The position numbers and the translations under genes were made by a program. Below are positions 1 through 9,077 of a stretch of 64,000 nt of DNA, piece by piece. This stretch comes from Streptomyces sp. WAC 01529 (GTDB taxonomy: Bacteria; Actinomycetota; Actinomycetes; Streptomycetales; Streptomycetaceae): NCBI RefSeq assembly GCF_003945545.1, contig NZ_CP029617.1:3173001-3237000 (forward strand), given 5' to 3'. Numbering within the stretch: the stretch's first letter is position 1; every line of letters begins with the position of its first letter. A model generated the notes under the pieces. It searched no databases. It had not been told where the DNA came from and saw nothing but the letters and a program-made list of their open reading frames with translations.

Positions 1-460
1 GGTGGCGCACCATGCGCTCGGCCTTGCCCGCGTACGAATCGTCGGTGCGCCCGTCGATCCGCACGAAGTGCTCGTGGATCCCGTGCCGCCGCACGATCGG
101 CACCAGGTGCTCGTGCGGGGCGAGCGACAGCAACGACTGCGTACGTCCCTCGGCCCGCCGCCCGGCGAGCAGCTGAGCGGCCCCTTCGGTGAGCCCGCAC
201 GCCTCGGCCCGGGCCCAGTAGTGCCGGTGGAAGACGGCGTCCATGACGCGCCACTCGCTCTCGCTCGGCAGCCGCCCCATCAGCCGCTCGTAGAAGAGCG
301 GGATCGGCACGCAGTACAGCTCCCGGTACCGCTCCAGCGTGATCGGCTCGATCCCGATCTCCGCGAAGGAGGCGTTGGTCGCCTCGATCACCGCATGGAT
401 GTCATGCAGGAGGGTCCCGTTCCAATCCCAAACGATATGCGCCCCGCGCCGCGTCCCCAT
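1..460 (-). CDS. HAD-family hydrolase (3' end outside window)
   Basis: Haloacid dehalogenase superfamily phosphatase, probably phosphoglycolate-phosphatase-like; the substrate cannot be told. About 153 residues are visible and the C-terminus lies beyond base 1. Motif I is at residues 12-16 as D-W-N-G-T followed by LLHD. The usual second Asp is Asn, a variant common in this branch of HAD proteins. Residues 30-110 look like the helical cap. A motif II Ser is plausible in the LLSLAPHEHL segment near residue 118. The ATG at 458-460 is chosen because motif I follows it directly. No clear ribosome site is visible. The family call is firm and the function is not. Confidence 0.8.
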   Translation of the reverse strand, partial: MGTRRGAHIVWDWNGTLLHDIHAVIEATNASFAEIGIEPITLERYRELYCVPIPLFYERLMGRLPSESEWRVMDAVFHRHYWARAEACGLTEGAAQLLAGRRAEGRTQSLLSLAPHEHLVPIVRRHGIHEHFVRIDGRTDDSYAGKAERMVRH

Positions 461-773
461 CCCTGAAATCTACCCTCCCCGAGGGGCTGGGCACCTGCCC
501 CTACGCCACGGCACCCACGCGCCGATCCGCCCACCCACGACCGCACCACCACGGCGAGACGACGACCCACCCCACACCACGGTGTCATCACGGCGAGACG
601 GCCCCCGCCCCCACACCGACACACCACCACGGCGAGCCGACCAACCGCTCCTACCTCGCCATGTCATCGCAGCGAGACGGGCGGGTCGGTGGGAAAGATC
701 CGCCGCGAAGCGGGCGGCCTGGAACCCCTCACAACCCGCGCCGCCCCGCGGCAACCCCAGTCCCCCAGCCCCC
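461..773. other. Intergenic region with 39-bp periodic repeats
   Basis: This non-coding gap lies between the DUF6912-like gene and the HAD gene, both on the minus strand. A core reading ACGGCGAG recurs at 551, 590 and 629, with a diverged copy (GCAGCGAG) at 669, giving a period of 39, 39 and 40 bases. Flanking words (caccac or gtcatc before, acg after) repeat as well. No open frame in it looks like a gene. Its function is unknown. Confidence 0.6.
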
Positions 774-1295
774 TCAAGGCGCCCCCGCCAGCCCAATCAG
801 CCCGGGAATCTCCTGCGTGGCGAACCAGAGCAGCTCATGGTCCTCCGCCCCGTCCACCACGAACCGCGCGTCATCGTCGCCCTGGTCCGCCGCGCCCAGC
901 GCCGCCGCGGCCGCCGCGACGTCCGCCTCCGCGTCCCCCGCGTCCACGTGCACGGCCGCCACCTTCGCCAGGGGGAGCCCGTCGGCGAGCCGCACCTCTC
1001 CGAGCGCCCCCTGGTCGAGCCCCCGGCCGGGGTCCGCCACGGCCGCCCCGTCCGGCACATCGGCCGCGAGCACGACCCGGCGCCGCGGCGCCCCGGGGTC
1101 CACCGCCACCAGCCGCAGCGACGCCGTCGCCGCCCGGTTCAGCGCCGCGTACTCCAGCTCCTCGATGTCATCGGAGACGTACCACTCCCGCAGGGCGGGG
1201 GTGACGGCGTAAGCGACCAGCGGCCCGGGCCCCAACTCCCCCGCCTTGTACGCCTCAGCGAGCCGGGGCAGGGTCAGAGGAACGTAGACGCGCAT
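774..1295 (-). CDS. DUF6912-like conserved actinobacterial protein
   Basis: A 173-residue protein opening with MRVYVPLTL, which I associate from memory with the actinobacterial DUF6912 family. No catalytic motif, signal peptide or membrane segment is visible. The N-terminal half has alternating strands and helices (LAEAYKAGEL, REWYVSDDIEELEYAAL), and the middle is Ala/Asp-rich. The frame stays open upstream to 1559, but the ATG at 1293-1295 is the natural start because conserved-looking sequence begins there. The next gene upstream (1613) is divergent, so this gene probably has its own promoter in the 317-base gap. Function unknown. Confidence 0.7.
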   Translation of the reverse strand: MRVYVPLTLPRLAEAYKAGELGPGPLVAYAVTPALREWYVSDDIEELEYAALNRAATASLRLVAVDPGAPRRRVVLAADVPDGAAVADPGRGLDQGALGEVRLADGLPLAKVAAVHVDAGDAEADVAAAAAALGAADQGDDDARFVVDGAEDHELLWFATQEIPGLIGLAGAP

Positions 1296-1612
1296 GGCTG
1301 ACCGCTTTCGTTCGTGTACGGAGAAGGCCGTGTCCGTAGAGGGCCGTGTACGTGGAAGGCCTCCAGGATACGTCCGCGAGTCCCCCATCGAGGTGCCCCC
1401 ACCGCCCCCGCGGCCGTCCACCCGCCTCCACCGATTCACCCGGCACGCCCCGGCAACCACCGCGTCCTCGACCCCTCCGATCCCTCGGATAGGTGAACCA
1501 CGAAGCCCTCCCCGAAGCACCCCGAGGCCCTTGCACCCTCTCCCGCCGCCCCCGTACAAGATCCCCGGGACAAAAAGTTACCCACCGGTAAAGGCGACGA
1601 AGGAGGCACCCC
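1296..1612. other. Divergent intergenic region
   Basis: A 317-base gap between two divergent genes. Apart from one sigma-70-like candidate on the plus strand (listed separately at 1531-1560), I see no strong inverted repeat and no credible small gene. Confidence 0.5.
1531..1560 (+). promoter_or_regulatory. Candidate vegetative promoter for the Rv3235-family gene
   Basis: TTGCAC at 1531-1536 and TACAAG at 1555-1560 are separated by 18 bases, a reasonable HrdB-type arrangement. The start codon is about 50 bases downstream. Inference by eye only. Confidence 0.35.
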
Positions 1613-2059
1613 GTGCGCAAGGTGATGACAAGGCCCCGCCCCCGCCCGTCAGCGGCCCGCCCCCCGGCAGGCCGCCCACCCACCCGCAAGGACTCCCGCC
1701 GCCCCGCGGACCGCGCCCCCAGGCCCATCCCGGCCAAACCGCCCCCGCACCCCACGGAGGTCTTCACCGAACGCCTCCTGCTGGTCCTCAGCGGCCAGCG
1801 CCCCCTGTACTGGGTGGCCCGCCACATCGCCAACACCGCCTTTGACGACCTGGCCCGCCTGGCCGAGCGCACCCCCCTCTGCGCGGACGGCCACCGCCCC
1901 ACGGTCCACCGGATCGGCCACTACCAGCCGCACCCCGAGGCCTACGAGGTCTTCGCCCGCATCGCGACGGGCCCGAGACTGCGCGCACTGGCGTTCCGCC
2001 TGGCCCTCGGCCCGGACCGGAAATGGCGCTGCACAGCGGTGGAAATGGAAAGGACCTGA
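1613..2059 (+). CDS. Rv3235 family protein
   Basis: A 148-residue protein of the Rv3235 family, named for the mycobacterial protein found near secA1. The first 45 residues are a disordered Arg/Pro-rich tail. A compact domain follows (EVFTERLLLVLSGQRP, VARHIANTAFDDLARLAE) and ends in a positively charged strand (GPDRKWRCTAVEMERT). The fold is thought to resemble SecB/NTF2-like small domains, but I cannot show that here. The GTG at 1613 is chosen because AGGAGG lies six bases upstream. The gene converges on secA, with the secA terminator between them. Its place beside secA suggests a link to export or division, but the role is unproven. Confidence 0.75.
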   Translation: MRKVMTRPRPRPSAARPPAGRPPTRKDSRRPADRAPRPIPAKPPPHPTEVFTERLLLVLSGQRPLYWVARHIANTAFDDLARLAERTPLCADGHRPTVHRIGHYQPHPEAYEVFARIATGPRLRALAFRLALGPDRKWRCTAVEMERT

Positions 2060-2069
2060 ACCGAAAAAA

Positions 2070-2114
2070 CCTGAGTGGGAGGGGCCGGGAAATCCCGGCG
2101 CCCTCCCACTCAGG
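2070..2114 (-). terminator. Intrinsic terminator of secA
   Basis: A long hairpin whose arms begin CCTGAGTGGGAGGG and return as CCCTCCCACTCAGG, with a second GC-rich inner stem. On the minus strand it is followed by a run of six T (2064-2069), as expected for termination of secA. It may also stop the convergent Rv3235-family transcript. Confidence 0.85.
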
Positions 2115-2175
2115 TCACGGACGAGGCAGCTCGGCCCAAGCCGAGCCCCGCCCCCTCAGAGCGACAGCGACAACG

Positions 2176-5028
2176 TCACTTCTTGCGCCGCCGCCCGCCC
2201 TTCTGAGCCTTGCGCCGCTCCGCGCGGGTCATACCGTCCGCCTCGGAACGCACTCCGGAACCATCCGTGGTGAAGTCGCCCTCATCCACGCCGCCCTCGG
2301 CGTTCGGCGCCTGGAAGTGCAGCCGGTCGGGCCGCTGCGGAGCCTCAAGGCCCTTGGCGCGGATCTCGGGCCGCGCCTGGGCCCCGCCACCCGCACCCGC
2401 CGGAACCGCGTCCTGCACGCCGCCCTTGGTGAGCGAGGTGGCCGCCGCCGCGTCCTCGACCGGGACCTCCTCGACCTGCTGCTCGACCTGGACCTCCAGG
2501 TTGAACAGGTAGCCGACGGACTCCTCCTTGATGCCGTCCATCATGGCGTTGAACATGTCGAAGCCCTCGCGCTGGTACTCGACCAGCGGGTCCTTCTGCG
2601 CCATGGCGCGGAGGCCGATGCCCTCCTGGAGGTAGTCCATCTCGTAGAGGTGCTCACGCCACTTGCGGTCGAGCACCGACAGGACGACCCGCCGCTCCAG
2701 CTCACGCATGATCTCGGAGCCGAGCTGCTCCTCGCGCGCCGCGTACTGCTCGTGGATGTCGTCCTTGATGGACTCGGAGATGAACTCGGCGGTGAGGCCC
2801 GCGCGGTCGCCCGCCGTGTCCTCCAGCTCCTCGATGGTGACCTTGACGGGGTAGAGCTGCCTGAAGGCGCCCCACAGCCGGTCCAGGTCCCACTCCTCGG
2901 CGAAGCCCTCGGCGGTCTCGGCGGCGATGTACGCGTCGATGGTGTCGTCCATGAAGTGCGCGATCTGCTCGTGCAGATCCTCGCCCTCCAGGACGCGGCG
3001 ACGCTCTCCGTAGATGACCTCGCGCTGGCGGTTGAGGACCTCGTCGTACTTCAGGACGTTCTTGCGCGTCTCGAAGTTCTGCTGCTCGACCTGCGACTGG
3101 GCGGAGGCGATCGCGCGCGTGACCATCTTGTTCTCGATCGGCACGTCGTCGGGGACGTTGGCCATCGACATGACGCGCTCGACCATCTGCGCCTTGAAGA
3201 GCCGCATCAGGTCGTCGCCCAGCGAGAGGTAGAACCGGGACTCGCCCGGGTCGCCCTGGCGGCCGGAACGACCGCGCAGCTGGTTGTCGATACGACGCGA
3301 CTCGTGCCGCTCGGTACCGAGGACGTACAGCCCGCCGAGGGCCTTGACCTCCTCGAACTCCTGCTTGACGGCCCGCTCGGCCTTCTCCAGGGCGGCGGGC
3401 AGCGCCGCGGCCCACTCCTCGACGTGCTCGACGGGGTCGAGGCCGCGCTGGCGCAGCTCCGCCTCGGCGAGGTCGTCGGGGTTGCCGCCGAGCTTGATGT
3501 CGGTGCCTCGTCCGGCCATGTTCGTGGCGACGGTGACGGCGCCCTTGCGGCCGGCCTGGGCGACGATGGTCGCCTCACGGTCGTGCTGCTTGGCGTTGAG
3601 CACCTCGTGCTGGATGCCCCGCTTGGACAGCTGCTGCGAGAGGTACTCCGACTTCTCCACGGAGGTGGTGCCGACCAGGATCGGCTGCCCCTTCTCGTGC
3701 TTCTCCGCGATGTCGTCGACGACGGCGGCGAACTTGGCGACCTCGGTGCGGTAGATCAGGTCGGACTGGTCGGCGCGGACCATCGGCCGGTTCGTCGGGA
3801 TCGGCACGACGCCCAGCTTGTAGATCTGGTGGAACTCGGCGGCCTCGGTCATGGCCGTACCGGTCATGCCGGAGAGACCGCTGTCGTAGCCCTCGCGCTT
3901 GTAGAGGCGGAAGAAGTTCTGGAGGGTGATGGTCGCCAAGGTCTGGTTCTCGTCCTTGATGTCCACCCCTTCCTTCGCCTCGATCGCCTGGTGCATGCCC
4001 TCGTTGTAGCGGCGGCCGGCGAGGATACGGCCGGTGTGCTCGTCGACGATCATGACTTCGCCGTCGATGACGACGTAGTCCTTGTCCTTCTTGAAGAGTT
4101 CCTTGGCCTTGATGGCGTTGTTGAGGTAGCCCACCAGGGGCGTGTTCACCGACTCGTAGAGGTTGTCGATGCCCAGCCAGTCCTCGACCTTGCTCACGCC
4201 GGACTCGTGGATGGCGACGGTGCGCTTCTTCTCGTCGACCTCGTAGTCCCCGGTCTCCTCGATGCCCTTGAGGGGGTTGCCGGGCTCGCCCTTGGTGAGG
4301 CGGGTGACGAGCTTGGCGAAGTCGCCGTACCACTTGGTGGCCTGGTCGGCGGGGCCGGAGATGATCAGCGGCGTGCGGGCCTCGTCGACGAGGATCGAGT
4401 CGACCTCGTCGACGATCGCGAAGTTGTGGCCGCGCTGCACCAGCTCGTCCTGCGACCACGCCATGTTGTCGCGGAGGTAGTCGAAGCCGAACTCGTTGTT
4501 CGTGCCGTAGGTGATGTCGCAGTTGTACTGCTCGCGGCGCTGGGCCGGCGTCATGTTGGCCAGGATGCAGCCGACGCTCAGACCCAGGAACTTGTGGACG
4601 CGGCCCATCATCTCGGAGTCGCGCTCGGCCAGGTAGTCGTTGACCGTGATCAGGTGGACGCCCTTGCCGGACAGGGCGTTCAGATACGCGGGCAGGGTGC
4701 CGACGAGGGTCTTGCCCTCACCGGTCTTCATCTCGGCCACATAACCCATGTGCAGCGCGGCGCCGCCCATCATCTGGACGTCGTAGTGGCGCTGGCCCAG
4801 GACGCGCTTGGCGGCCTCACGGACCGTCGCGAAGGCCTCGGGCAGGAGGTCGTCGAGCGTCTCGCCGTCGGCGTATCGCTCCTTGTACTCCTCGGTCAGC
4901 GCGCGCAGCTCGGCGTCGGAGAGGCTGACGAAGTCCTCTTCGATGGAGTTGACCTGGTCCGCGATGCGGTGCAGCTTGCGCAGGATCTTGCCTTCGCCTG
5001 CACGCATGATCTTCGAGAGGACGGACAC
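2176..5028 (-). CDS. secA: Protein translocase ATPase SecA
   Basis: The ATPase motor of the general secretion pathway, which pushes unfolded preproteins through SecYEG at the membrane. It has 950 residues, a usual SecA1 length. Walker A reads MKTGEGKTL near residue 101 and the DEAD-type Walker B reads [16 protein letters not shown] near residue 205. The preprotein cross-linking domain follows, then the second motor domain ([43 protein letters not shown]), then the helical wing. The C-terminus ends in [16 protein letters not shown] and lacks the zinc-binding CxCx(8)CH motif of many bacteria, as is normal in actinobacteria. The start is the GTG at 5026-5028. It stands alone with its own terminator. 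Confidence 0.98.
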   Translation of the reverse strand: MSVLSKIMRAGEGKILRKLHRIADQVNSIEEDFVSLSDAELRALTEEYKERYADGETLDDLLPEAFATVREAAKRVLGQRHYDVQMMGGAALHMGYVAEMKTGEGKTLVGTLPAYLNALSGKGVHLITVNDYLAERDSEMMGRVHKFLGLSVGCILANMTPAQRREQYNCDITYGTNNEFGFDYLRDNMAWSQDELVQRGHNFAIVDEVDSILVDEARTPLIISGPADQATKWYGDFAKLVTRLTKGEPGNPLKGIEETGDYEVDEKKRTVAIHESGVSKVEDWLGIDNLYESVNTPLVGYLNNAIKAKELFKKDKDYVVIDGEVMIVDEHTGRILAGRRYNEGMHQAIEAKEGVDIKDENQTLATITLQNFFRLYKREGYDSGLSGMTGTAMTEAAEFHQIYKLGVVPIPTNRPMVRADQSDLIYRTEVAKFAAVVDDIAEKHEKGQPILVGTTSVEKSEYLSQQLSKRGIQHEVLNAKQHDREATIVAQAGRKGAVTVATNMAGRGTDIKLGGNPDDLAEAELRQRGLDPVEHVEEWAAALPAALEKAERAVKQEFEEVKALGGLYVLGTERHESRRIDNQLRGRSGRQGDPGESRFYLSLGDDLMRLFKAQMVERVMSMANVPDDVPIENKMVTRAIASAQSQVEQQNFETRKNVLKYDEVLNRQREVIYGERRRVLEGEDLHEQIAHFMDDTIDAYIAAETAEGFAEEWDLDRLWGAFRQLYPVKVTIEELEDTAGDRAGLTAEFISESIKDDIHEQYAAREEQLGSEIMRELERRVVLSVLDRKWREHLYEMDYLQEGIGLRAMAQKDPLVEYQREGFDMFNAMMDGIKEESVGYLFNLEVQVEQQVEEVPVEDAAAATSLTKGGVQDAVPAGAGGGAQARPEIRAKGLEAPQRPDRLHFQAPNAEGGVDEGDFTTDGSGVRSEADGMTRAERRKAQKGGRRRKK

Positions 5029-5104
5029 GGGGGTTGGTCTCCTTGCCGGTCGGGCCTGGCATGGTCGGTTTTACTCGTCGGGCAACGGTCATCGTATGCG
5101 AGGA

Positions 5105-5119
5105 CCCGGCTGCGCCGGG
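5105..5119. other. Small GC hairpin upstream of secA
   Basis: CCCGGC, a three-base loop, then GCCGGG: a perfect six-base-pair hairpin about 80 bases before the secA start. It could be part of the secA leader, but no arrest peptide or known element is recognisable. Confidence 0.3.
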
Positions 5120-5275
5120 AGGTCTGCCATGAGGTCAACGGGCGAGGGGCGCCGAAGGTGCCGGGTTGCGCCCACGAGTGCCTCGCGAGTGCCGCGTAAG
5201 TGGCGCCCGAGTGATGATCACGAAGGGCCGGTAAAAACACTGGCTCCCAGGACAGCGGCCCCGCATCATCGCTTG

Positions 5276-5848
5276 ATGGAGCCCGTCACACTCACCACCG
5301 AACGCCTGAGCCTGCGCGCCTTCACCTCCGAGGACATCGACGAGGTGTACGAGGCCTGCCAGGACCCCGAGATCCAGCGCTGGACCACGATCCCCTCGCC
5401 GTACGCGCGCGTGGACGCCGAGCACTTCATCAGCCGCATGGTCCCGGACGGCTGGCGGAACGACCTGGAGTACACCTTCGCCGTACGTCCCCGGGGCGGC
5501 GGCCCGCTGATCGCGGCCACCAGCCTGCACCACCCGCGCTCGGGCAGCTGGGAGGTCGGCTTCTGGACGGCCAAGGAGCACCGGGGCCACGGCTATATGA
5601 CGGAGATCGTGCTGGGCCTCGCCCGCTGGGCCTTCACGGAGCTGGGCTGCACGCGGCTCGAATGGCGCGCGGAGGTCGGCAACGCCGGGTCGCGGGCGGT
5701 CGTGGAGAAGGCCGGTTTCACCATCGAGGGTGTTCTCCGCGCGGGTCTGCTGAACAAGGGCACGCTCCGGGACAGCTGGGTGGGCGCCCTGCTGCCCTCG
5801 GACATCGCCATGGCCTCCCCGCTGCCGTATCTGCCCGCGAAGCCCTGA
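5276..5848 (+). CDS. GNAT-family N-acetyltransferase (RimJ/RimL type)
   Basis: Acetyl-CoA-dependent N-acetyltransferase of 190 residues, of the type that acetylates ribosomal proteins, small amines or antibiotics. It opens with VTLTTERLSLRAF, the usual RimJ/RimL beginning. The acetyl-CoA loop is EHRGHGYM at residues 101-108 (R-x-x-G-x-G). The late fold follows with NAGSRAVVEKAGF near residues 138-150. The ATG at 5276 is preferred over an upstream open frame because homology-like sequence begins at once, although no strong ribosome site precedes it. The substrate cannot be predicted. The gene is divergent from secA. Confidence 0.85.
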   Translation: MEPVTLTTERLSLRAFTSEDIDEVYEACQDPEIQRWTTIPSPYARVDAEHFISRMVPDGWRNDLEYTFAVRPRGGGPLIAATSLHHPRSGSWEVGFWTAKEHRGHGYMTEIVLGLARWAFTELGCTRLEWRAEVGNAGSRAVVEKAGFTIEGVLRAGLLNKGTLRDSWVGALLPSDIAMASPLPYLPAKP

Positions 5849-5925
5849 GCGGCCGGACTGCCCACGGCTCTTGCGCGGCCGGACTGCCCATGGCACCTGC
5901 ACGGCCGAAGCGCCCACGGCTCCTG
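5849..5925. repeat. Three imperfect 26-bp repeats
   Basis: The word CGGCCGGACTGCCCA recurs at 5849 and 5875, with a diverged copy at 5902 (CGGCCGAAGCGCCCA). The period is 26 then 27 bases and ACGGCTC follows copies 1 and 3. The repeats sit directly after the GNAT stop codon and before the perfect palindrome. Confidence 0.7.
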
Positions 5926-5949
5926 GCAGGGTGGGATATCCCACCCTGC
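5926..5949. promoter_or_regulatory. Perfect 24-bp palindrome upstream of the ycaQ-like gene
   Basis: Twelve bases (GCAGGGTGGGAT) followed with no spacer by their exact reverse complement. The centre is GAT/ATC at 5937/5938, and the palindrome ends about 30 bases before the ATG at 5979. The lack of a loop argues for a protein-binding operator rather than a terminator, and the position suits a repressor site. The binding protein is unknown. Confidence 0.55.
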
Positions 5950-5978
5950 TGTCAGTGGCTGCGCCTATCGTTTCGACC

Positions 5979-7142
5979 ATGACGACCCCGCCGCGCCCCG
6001 CCATCGAACTCTCCGCCGACGAGGCCCGCCGCATCGCGCTGCGCGCCCAGGGTTTCCTGGGCGCGCCGGACCGCAAGTCCGGTGTGCGGGGCGTCCTGCG
6101 GCACCTCGGCGCGGTCCAGCTCGACACGATCTCGGTCCTGGCTCGCTCGCACGAACTCATTCCGTACGCGCGCCTGGGCGCCGTCGGCCGCGACACGGTC
6201 GAAGCGGCGTACTGGACCCAGACCCACGCCTTCGAGTACTGGTCGCACGCCGCGTGCATCCTGCCCGTCGAGGAGTGGCCGCACTTCGCCTTCCGCCGCC
6301 GCGCCTACCGCTCCCGCCCGCACTGGCACCACGACCTGCCCGACGGCGCGTATGACCAGGTGGTCAAGCAGCTGCGCGCCGAAGGCCCGCTGACCGCCAC
6401 GGAGTTGGGCGGCGCGAAGAACAAGGGCGAGTGGTGGGACTGGTCCGACGCGAAGATCGCCGTCGAGCGCGCGCTGATGTACGGCGAGGTGGTGTGCACG
6501 GAGCGCCGCTCCTGGAAGCGGGTGTACGACCTGGCGGAGCGCGCGATCCCCGACGCCCTGCTGCACGACGACCTGAGCGACGCGGAGTGCCTGCGCCGCC
6601 TGGTACGGCTCGCCGGTGAGGCCCTGGGCGTCGGCACGCGCGCGGACATCGCCGACTACCACCGCCTCAAGGGCGAGCAGTTCGACGCGGTGGTCGCCGA
6701 CTCGGGCCTGGTGCCCGTGGCGGTCCAGGGCTGGTCCAAGCCTGCCTGGGCGGACCCGAAGGCCCTGGAGACGGCGCCCCGCGGCCGCCACCGCACGACG
6801 CTGCTCTCGCCGTTCGACTCCCTGGTCTGGGAGCGGGCGCGCACGGAGCGGATCTTCGGCTTCACCCACCGCCTTGAGGCGTACGTGCCCAAGCCCAAGC
6901 GGATACACGGCTATTTCGCGATGCCGCTGCTCGCGGGCGGCAAGCTGCTCGGCCGGGTCGACCCCGCGCGCGAGGGCTCCACGCTGGTGGCCAGGCAGGT
7001 CTCGCTCGACACCCCGAAGGCGGTCGCACCGATGGCCCAGGCGCTCCTGGAGGCGGCGTCCTGGGTCGGCTGCGATTCCGTACGGGTGGAGCGGGTGAAC
7101 CGCCCGGAGCTGACGGCCGACCTGGTGCGCGCCCTTACCTGA
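5979..7142 (+). CDS. Winged helix-turn-helix protein, YcaQ/AlkX family (crosslink-repair glycosylase-like)
   Basis: A 387-residue member of the family once called DUF1006 or winged-helix DNA-binding domain protein, which includes E. coli YcaQ and Streptomyces AlkZ, glycosylases that unhook DNA interstrand crosslinks. The N-terminus ([45 protein letters not shown]) is the typical first wing. [14 protein letters not shown] carries the conserved Gln, but the catalytic QxQ motif of AlkZ reads V-Q-L-D here, as in YcaQ-like members. The late [21 protein letters not shown] segment is also family-typical. The start ATG follows the 24-bp palindrome, so the gene may be controlled there. Its stop overlaps the convergent response regulator stop by eight bases. 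Confidence 0.82.
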   Translation: MTTPPRPAIELSADEARRIALRAQGFLGAPDRKSGVRGVLRHLGAVQLDTISVLARSHELIPYARLGAVGRDTVEAAYWTQTHAFEYWSHAACILPVEEWPHFAFRRRAYRSRPHWHHDLPDGAYDQVVKQLRAEGPLTATELGGAKNKGEWWDWSDAKIAVERALMYGEVVCTERRSWKRVYDLAERAIPDALLHDDLSDAECLRRLVRLAGEALGVGTRADIADYHRLKGEQFDAVVADSGLVPVAVQGWSKPAWADPKALETAPRGRHRTTLLSPFDSLVWERARTERIFGFTHRLEAYVPKPKRIHGYFAMPLLAGGKLLGRVDPAREGSTLVARQVSLDTPKAVAPMAQALLEAASWVGCDSVRVERVNRPELTADLVRALT

Positions 7143-7878
7143 TCTCCAGGATCTTCTCCCGCATCGCGTAGACCACGGCCTCCATCCTGGAATGCAGCTG
7201 CAACTTCTCCAGGATGTTGCGCACGTGGTTCTTCACGGTGTTCTCGGAGATGAACAACTCCTTGGCGATATCGCGGTTGTTCTTCCCCGTGGCTACCAGT
7301 TTCAGCACCTCCAGCTCGCGCTCCGTCAGCCGGGGCGCGGGCACGAGTCTGCGCTCGTCGGTGCGCTGGATCATCGACTTGAACTCCGTGAGCAGCTTCG
7401 ACGCCATCGAGGGGCTGATCTGCGACTGCCCGTCGGCCACCGCCCGGATCGCGGTGGCCACCTCGTCCGTGGAGATCTCCTTGAGGAGATAACCGGTGGC
7501 GCCCGCCTTGATCGCGTCGTAGAGGTCGGCTTCCTCATCGCTTATGGTCAGCATGATGATCTTGGCGCTGGGCGCCACCTCCTTGATGGAGGTGCACGCC
7601 TCGATCCCGCCGCGCTTCGGCATCCGTACGTCCATGAGCACGATGTCGGGCAGCAGGTCGGCGGCCTTGTCCACCGCCTCGGCGCCGTCGCCCGCCTCGC
7701 CCACGACCTGGATGTCCTCCTCGGCGGCGAGGACGATCTCCAGGCCCCGGCGGAAGAGGGCGTGGTCATCCACCACAAGGACCCTGATGGGCTCCTTGCG
7801 CGGGGCGCCCGCGTCCGTGCCGATGCCGATGCCGTCCCCGGCACCCTCGTGACGCATCGGTCCGAAGCTGTCCGCCAT
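7135..7878 (-). CDS. NarL/LuxR-family response regulator, no neighbouring kinase
   Basis: A 247-residue two-component regulator. A poorly conserved 30-residue Gly-rich leader is followed by a receiver domain: the acidic pair is in LVVDDHALF near residue 37, the phospho-acceptor is Asp83 in LMDVRMP, and the conserved Lys133 is in YLLKE. A LuxR-type helix-turn-helix ([15 protein letters not shown]...[14 protein letters not shown]) occupies about residues 178-235. No histidine kinase gene adjoins it, so its partner must lie elsewhere or it responds to another phosphodonor. The ATG at 7876-7878 has a strong GGGGGAGGAA site upstream. It lies between hpf and the convergent ycaQ-like gene. Family firm, signal unknown. 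Confidence 0.93.
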   Translation of the reverse strand: MADSFGPMRHEGAGDGIGIGTDAGAPRKEPIRVLVVDDHALFRRGLEIVLAAEEDIQVVGEAGDGAEAVDKAADLLPDIVLMDVRMPKRGGIEACTSIKEVAPSAKIIMLTISDEEADLYDAIKAGATGYLLKEISTDEVATAIRAVADGQSQISPSMASKLLTEFKSMIQRTDERRLVPAPRLTERELEVLKLVATGKNNRDIAKELFISENTVKNHVRNILEKLQLHSRMEAVVYAMREKILEIR

Positions 7879-8072
7879 CGTTCCTCCCCCATGAAGGCCG
7901 TGGCCTGTTGTGCCTCTGCCACGCCAACCCGACGCGGCAGCACGCCGGTTGACCGGCCCGCCCATGATTTCATGCCCGGCGCCGGTGCGGTGCGCGCACT
8001 GGTCGCACAATGGTGCCCCTGGGGGCGCACGAAGCGCTCCAGGGGCACCACCACGGCGGTCGGCGGACGGCG

Positions 8073-8765
8073 TCAGCCGCCGAGAGCCCCGCCTCCGCCA
8101 CCCGTCTCGGCCTGGGCGACCATCGGGTCGGTGTTGAGGCGGATGACGCCGTAGTCGTAGGCGTGCCGTCGGTAGACGACGCTCGGTTCCTTGGATTCGG
8201 AGTCGACGAACAAGTAGAAGTCGTGTCCGACCAGTTCCATCTCGTAGAGGGCCTGGTCGAGCGACATGGGCGCCGCGACGTGCGTCTTCTCGCGGACCAC
8301 GAGGGGGCCTTCGCCCTGGATCTCCAGCGAGCCGATCCTCTTGACCGGCACACCGTCCGGCTCTTCGTCGCGCGCGAGGGTGCCGTCTCCGTTGAGCGTC
8401 GCCGCGTCCGGGACGCGCTCGGCGACCTCGGCGGCGGAGAGCCTGCCGGTGCCGCGGCGGTTGTGGCGCTTCTCGTGCTGCTTGCGCAGGCTGGCGTCGA
8501 GCTTGGCCGTGGCCAGGTCCAGCGCCGCATACGGATCAGCGGCCGAGGCTTCCGCGCGGATTACGGGTCCGCGTCCGCGGAGTGTGATCTCCACGCGGTC
8601 GGAACGGTCGGCCTGACGCGGGTTGGTTTCCTTGGACACCTCGACGTCGAGGCTGATCACCTTGCCGTCGAGCCTCTGGATCTTGTCCAGCTTCAGCTTC
8701 TCGGCCACGTGCTTGCGGAACCGCTCGGGCACCTCGGTCTTGCGGCCCTTGACGACGATGTCCAC
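8073..8765 (-). CDS. hpf: Ribosome hibernation promoting factor, long form
   Basis: Long-form HPF of 230 residues. It binds the decoding region of 30S subunits and, through its C-terminal domain, pairs 70S ribosomes into inactive 100S dimers in resting or stressed cells. The N-terminal S30AE/YfiA domain runs from [20 protein letters not shown] to about residue 105. A charged linker follows, then the dimerisation domain with [16 protein letters not shown] and [16 protein letters not shown] at residues 170-215. The start is the GTG at 8763-8765 with GGAG eight bases upstream. A Gly-rich tail ends the protein. It is separated by 194 bases from the response regulator downstream and by 312 from comF upstream. 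Confidence 0.95.
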   Translation of the reverse strand: MDIVVKGRKTEVPERFRKHVAEKLKLDKIQRLDGKVISLDVEVSKETNPRQADRSDRVEITLRGRGPVIRAEASAADPYAALDLATAKLDASLRKQHEKRHNRRGTGRLSAAEVAERVPDAATLNGDGTLARDEEPDGVPVKRIGSLEIQGEGPLVVREKTHVAAPMSLDQALYEMELVGHDFYLFVDSESKEPSVVYRRHAYDYGVIRLNTDPMVAQAETGGGGGALGG

Positions 8766-9077
8766 GCAGAACTCCGTTCCCGGATTGCTCCGCTTCGATG
8801 GCGGAGCATCTCCCTTTTGCACCAGACCCCGGTGACTGCCGGGGCCTCGGACTCGGTGACTTCCACCTCCTCCTCCCCCGTGGGCGAGATCTCCACCCCA
8901 CCGGCCCGGGTGATTGCGGAAACCCGTGAAACTCAGGAACCCGTGAACCCATGAACCGGCATTCCGATATGCGAGGTGCGGCGTTCGCCATTCCTCACAA
9001 CCGAACATATCTCGCCCGGGCGGATGTCGTCACCCTCTACTGCGGCGTACCTCCATTCAGGTGTATCCACCCTCTCA
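8766..9077. other. Intergenic region upstream of hpf, with short repeats
   Basis: A 312-base gap that must hold the hpf promoter. It contains short repeats of a GGAAACCCGTGAA type at 8918-8930 and 8936-8947, and a shorter copy at 8948-8955. On the minus strand these read as repeated GGGTTCACGGG words, about 150 bases before the hpf start. They may be regulator half-sites, but no known box is matched. No gene is seen. Confidence 0.4.

Noticed and set aside
2023..5199. Very long open frame (over 1,000 codons) on the strand opposite secA
   Set aside because: It is the mirror of secA codon bias: GC-rich third positions keep the opposite frame open. Its sequence is Leu/Val/Asp-rich with no domain.
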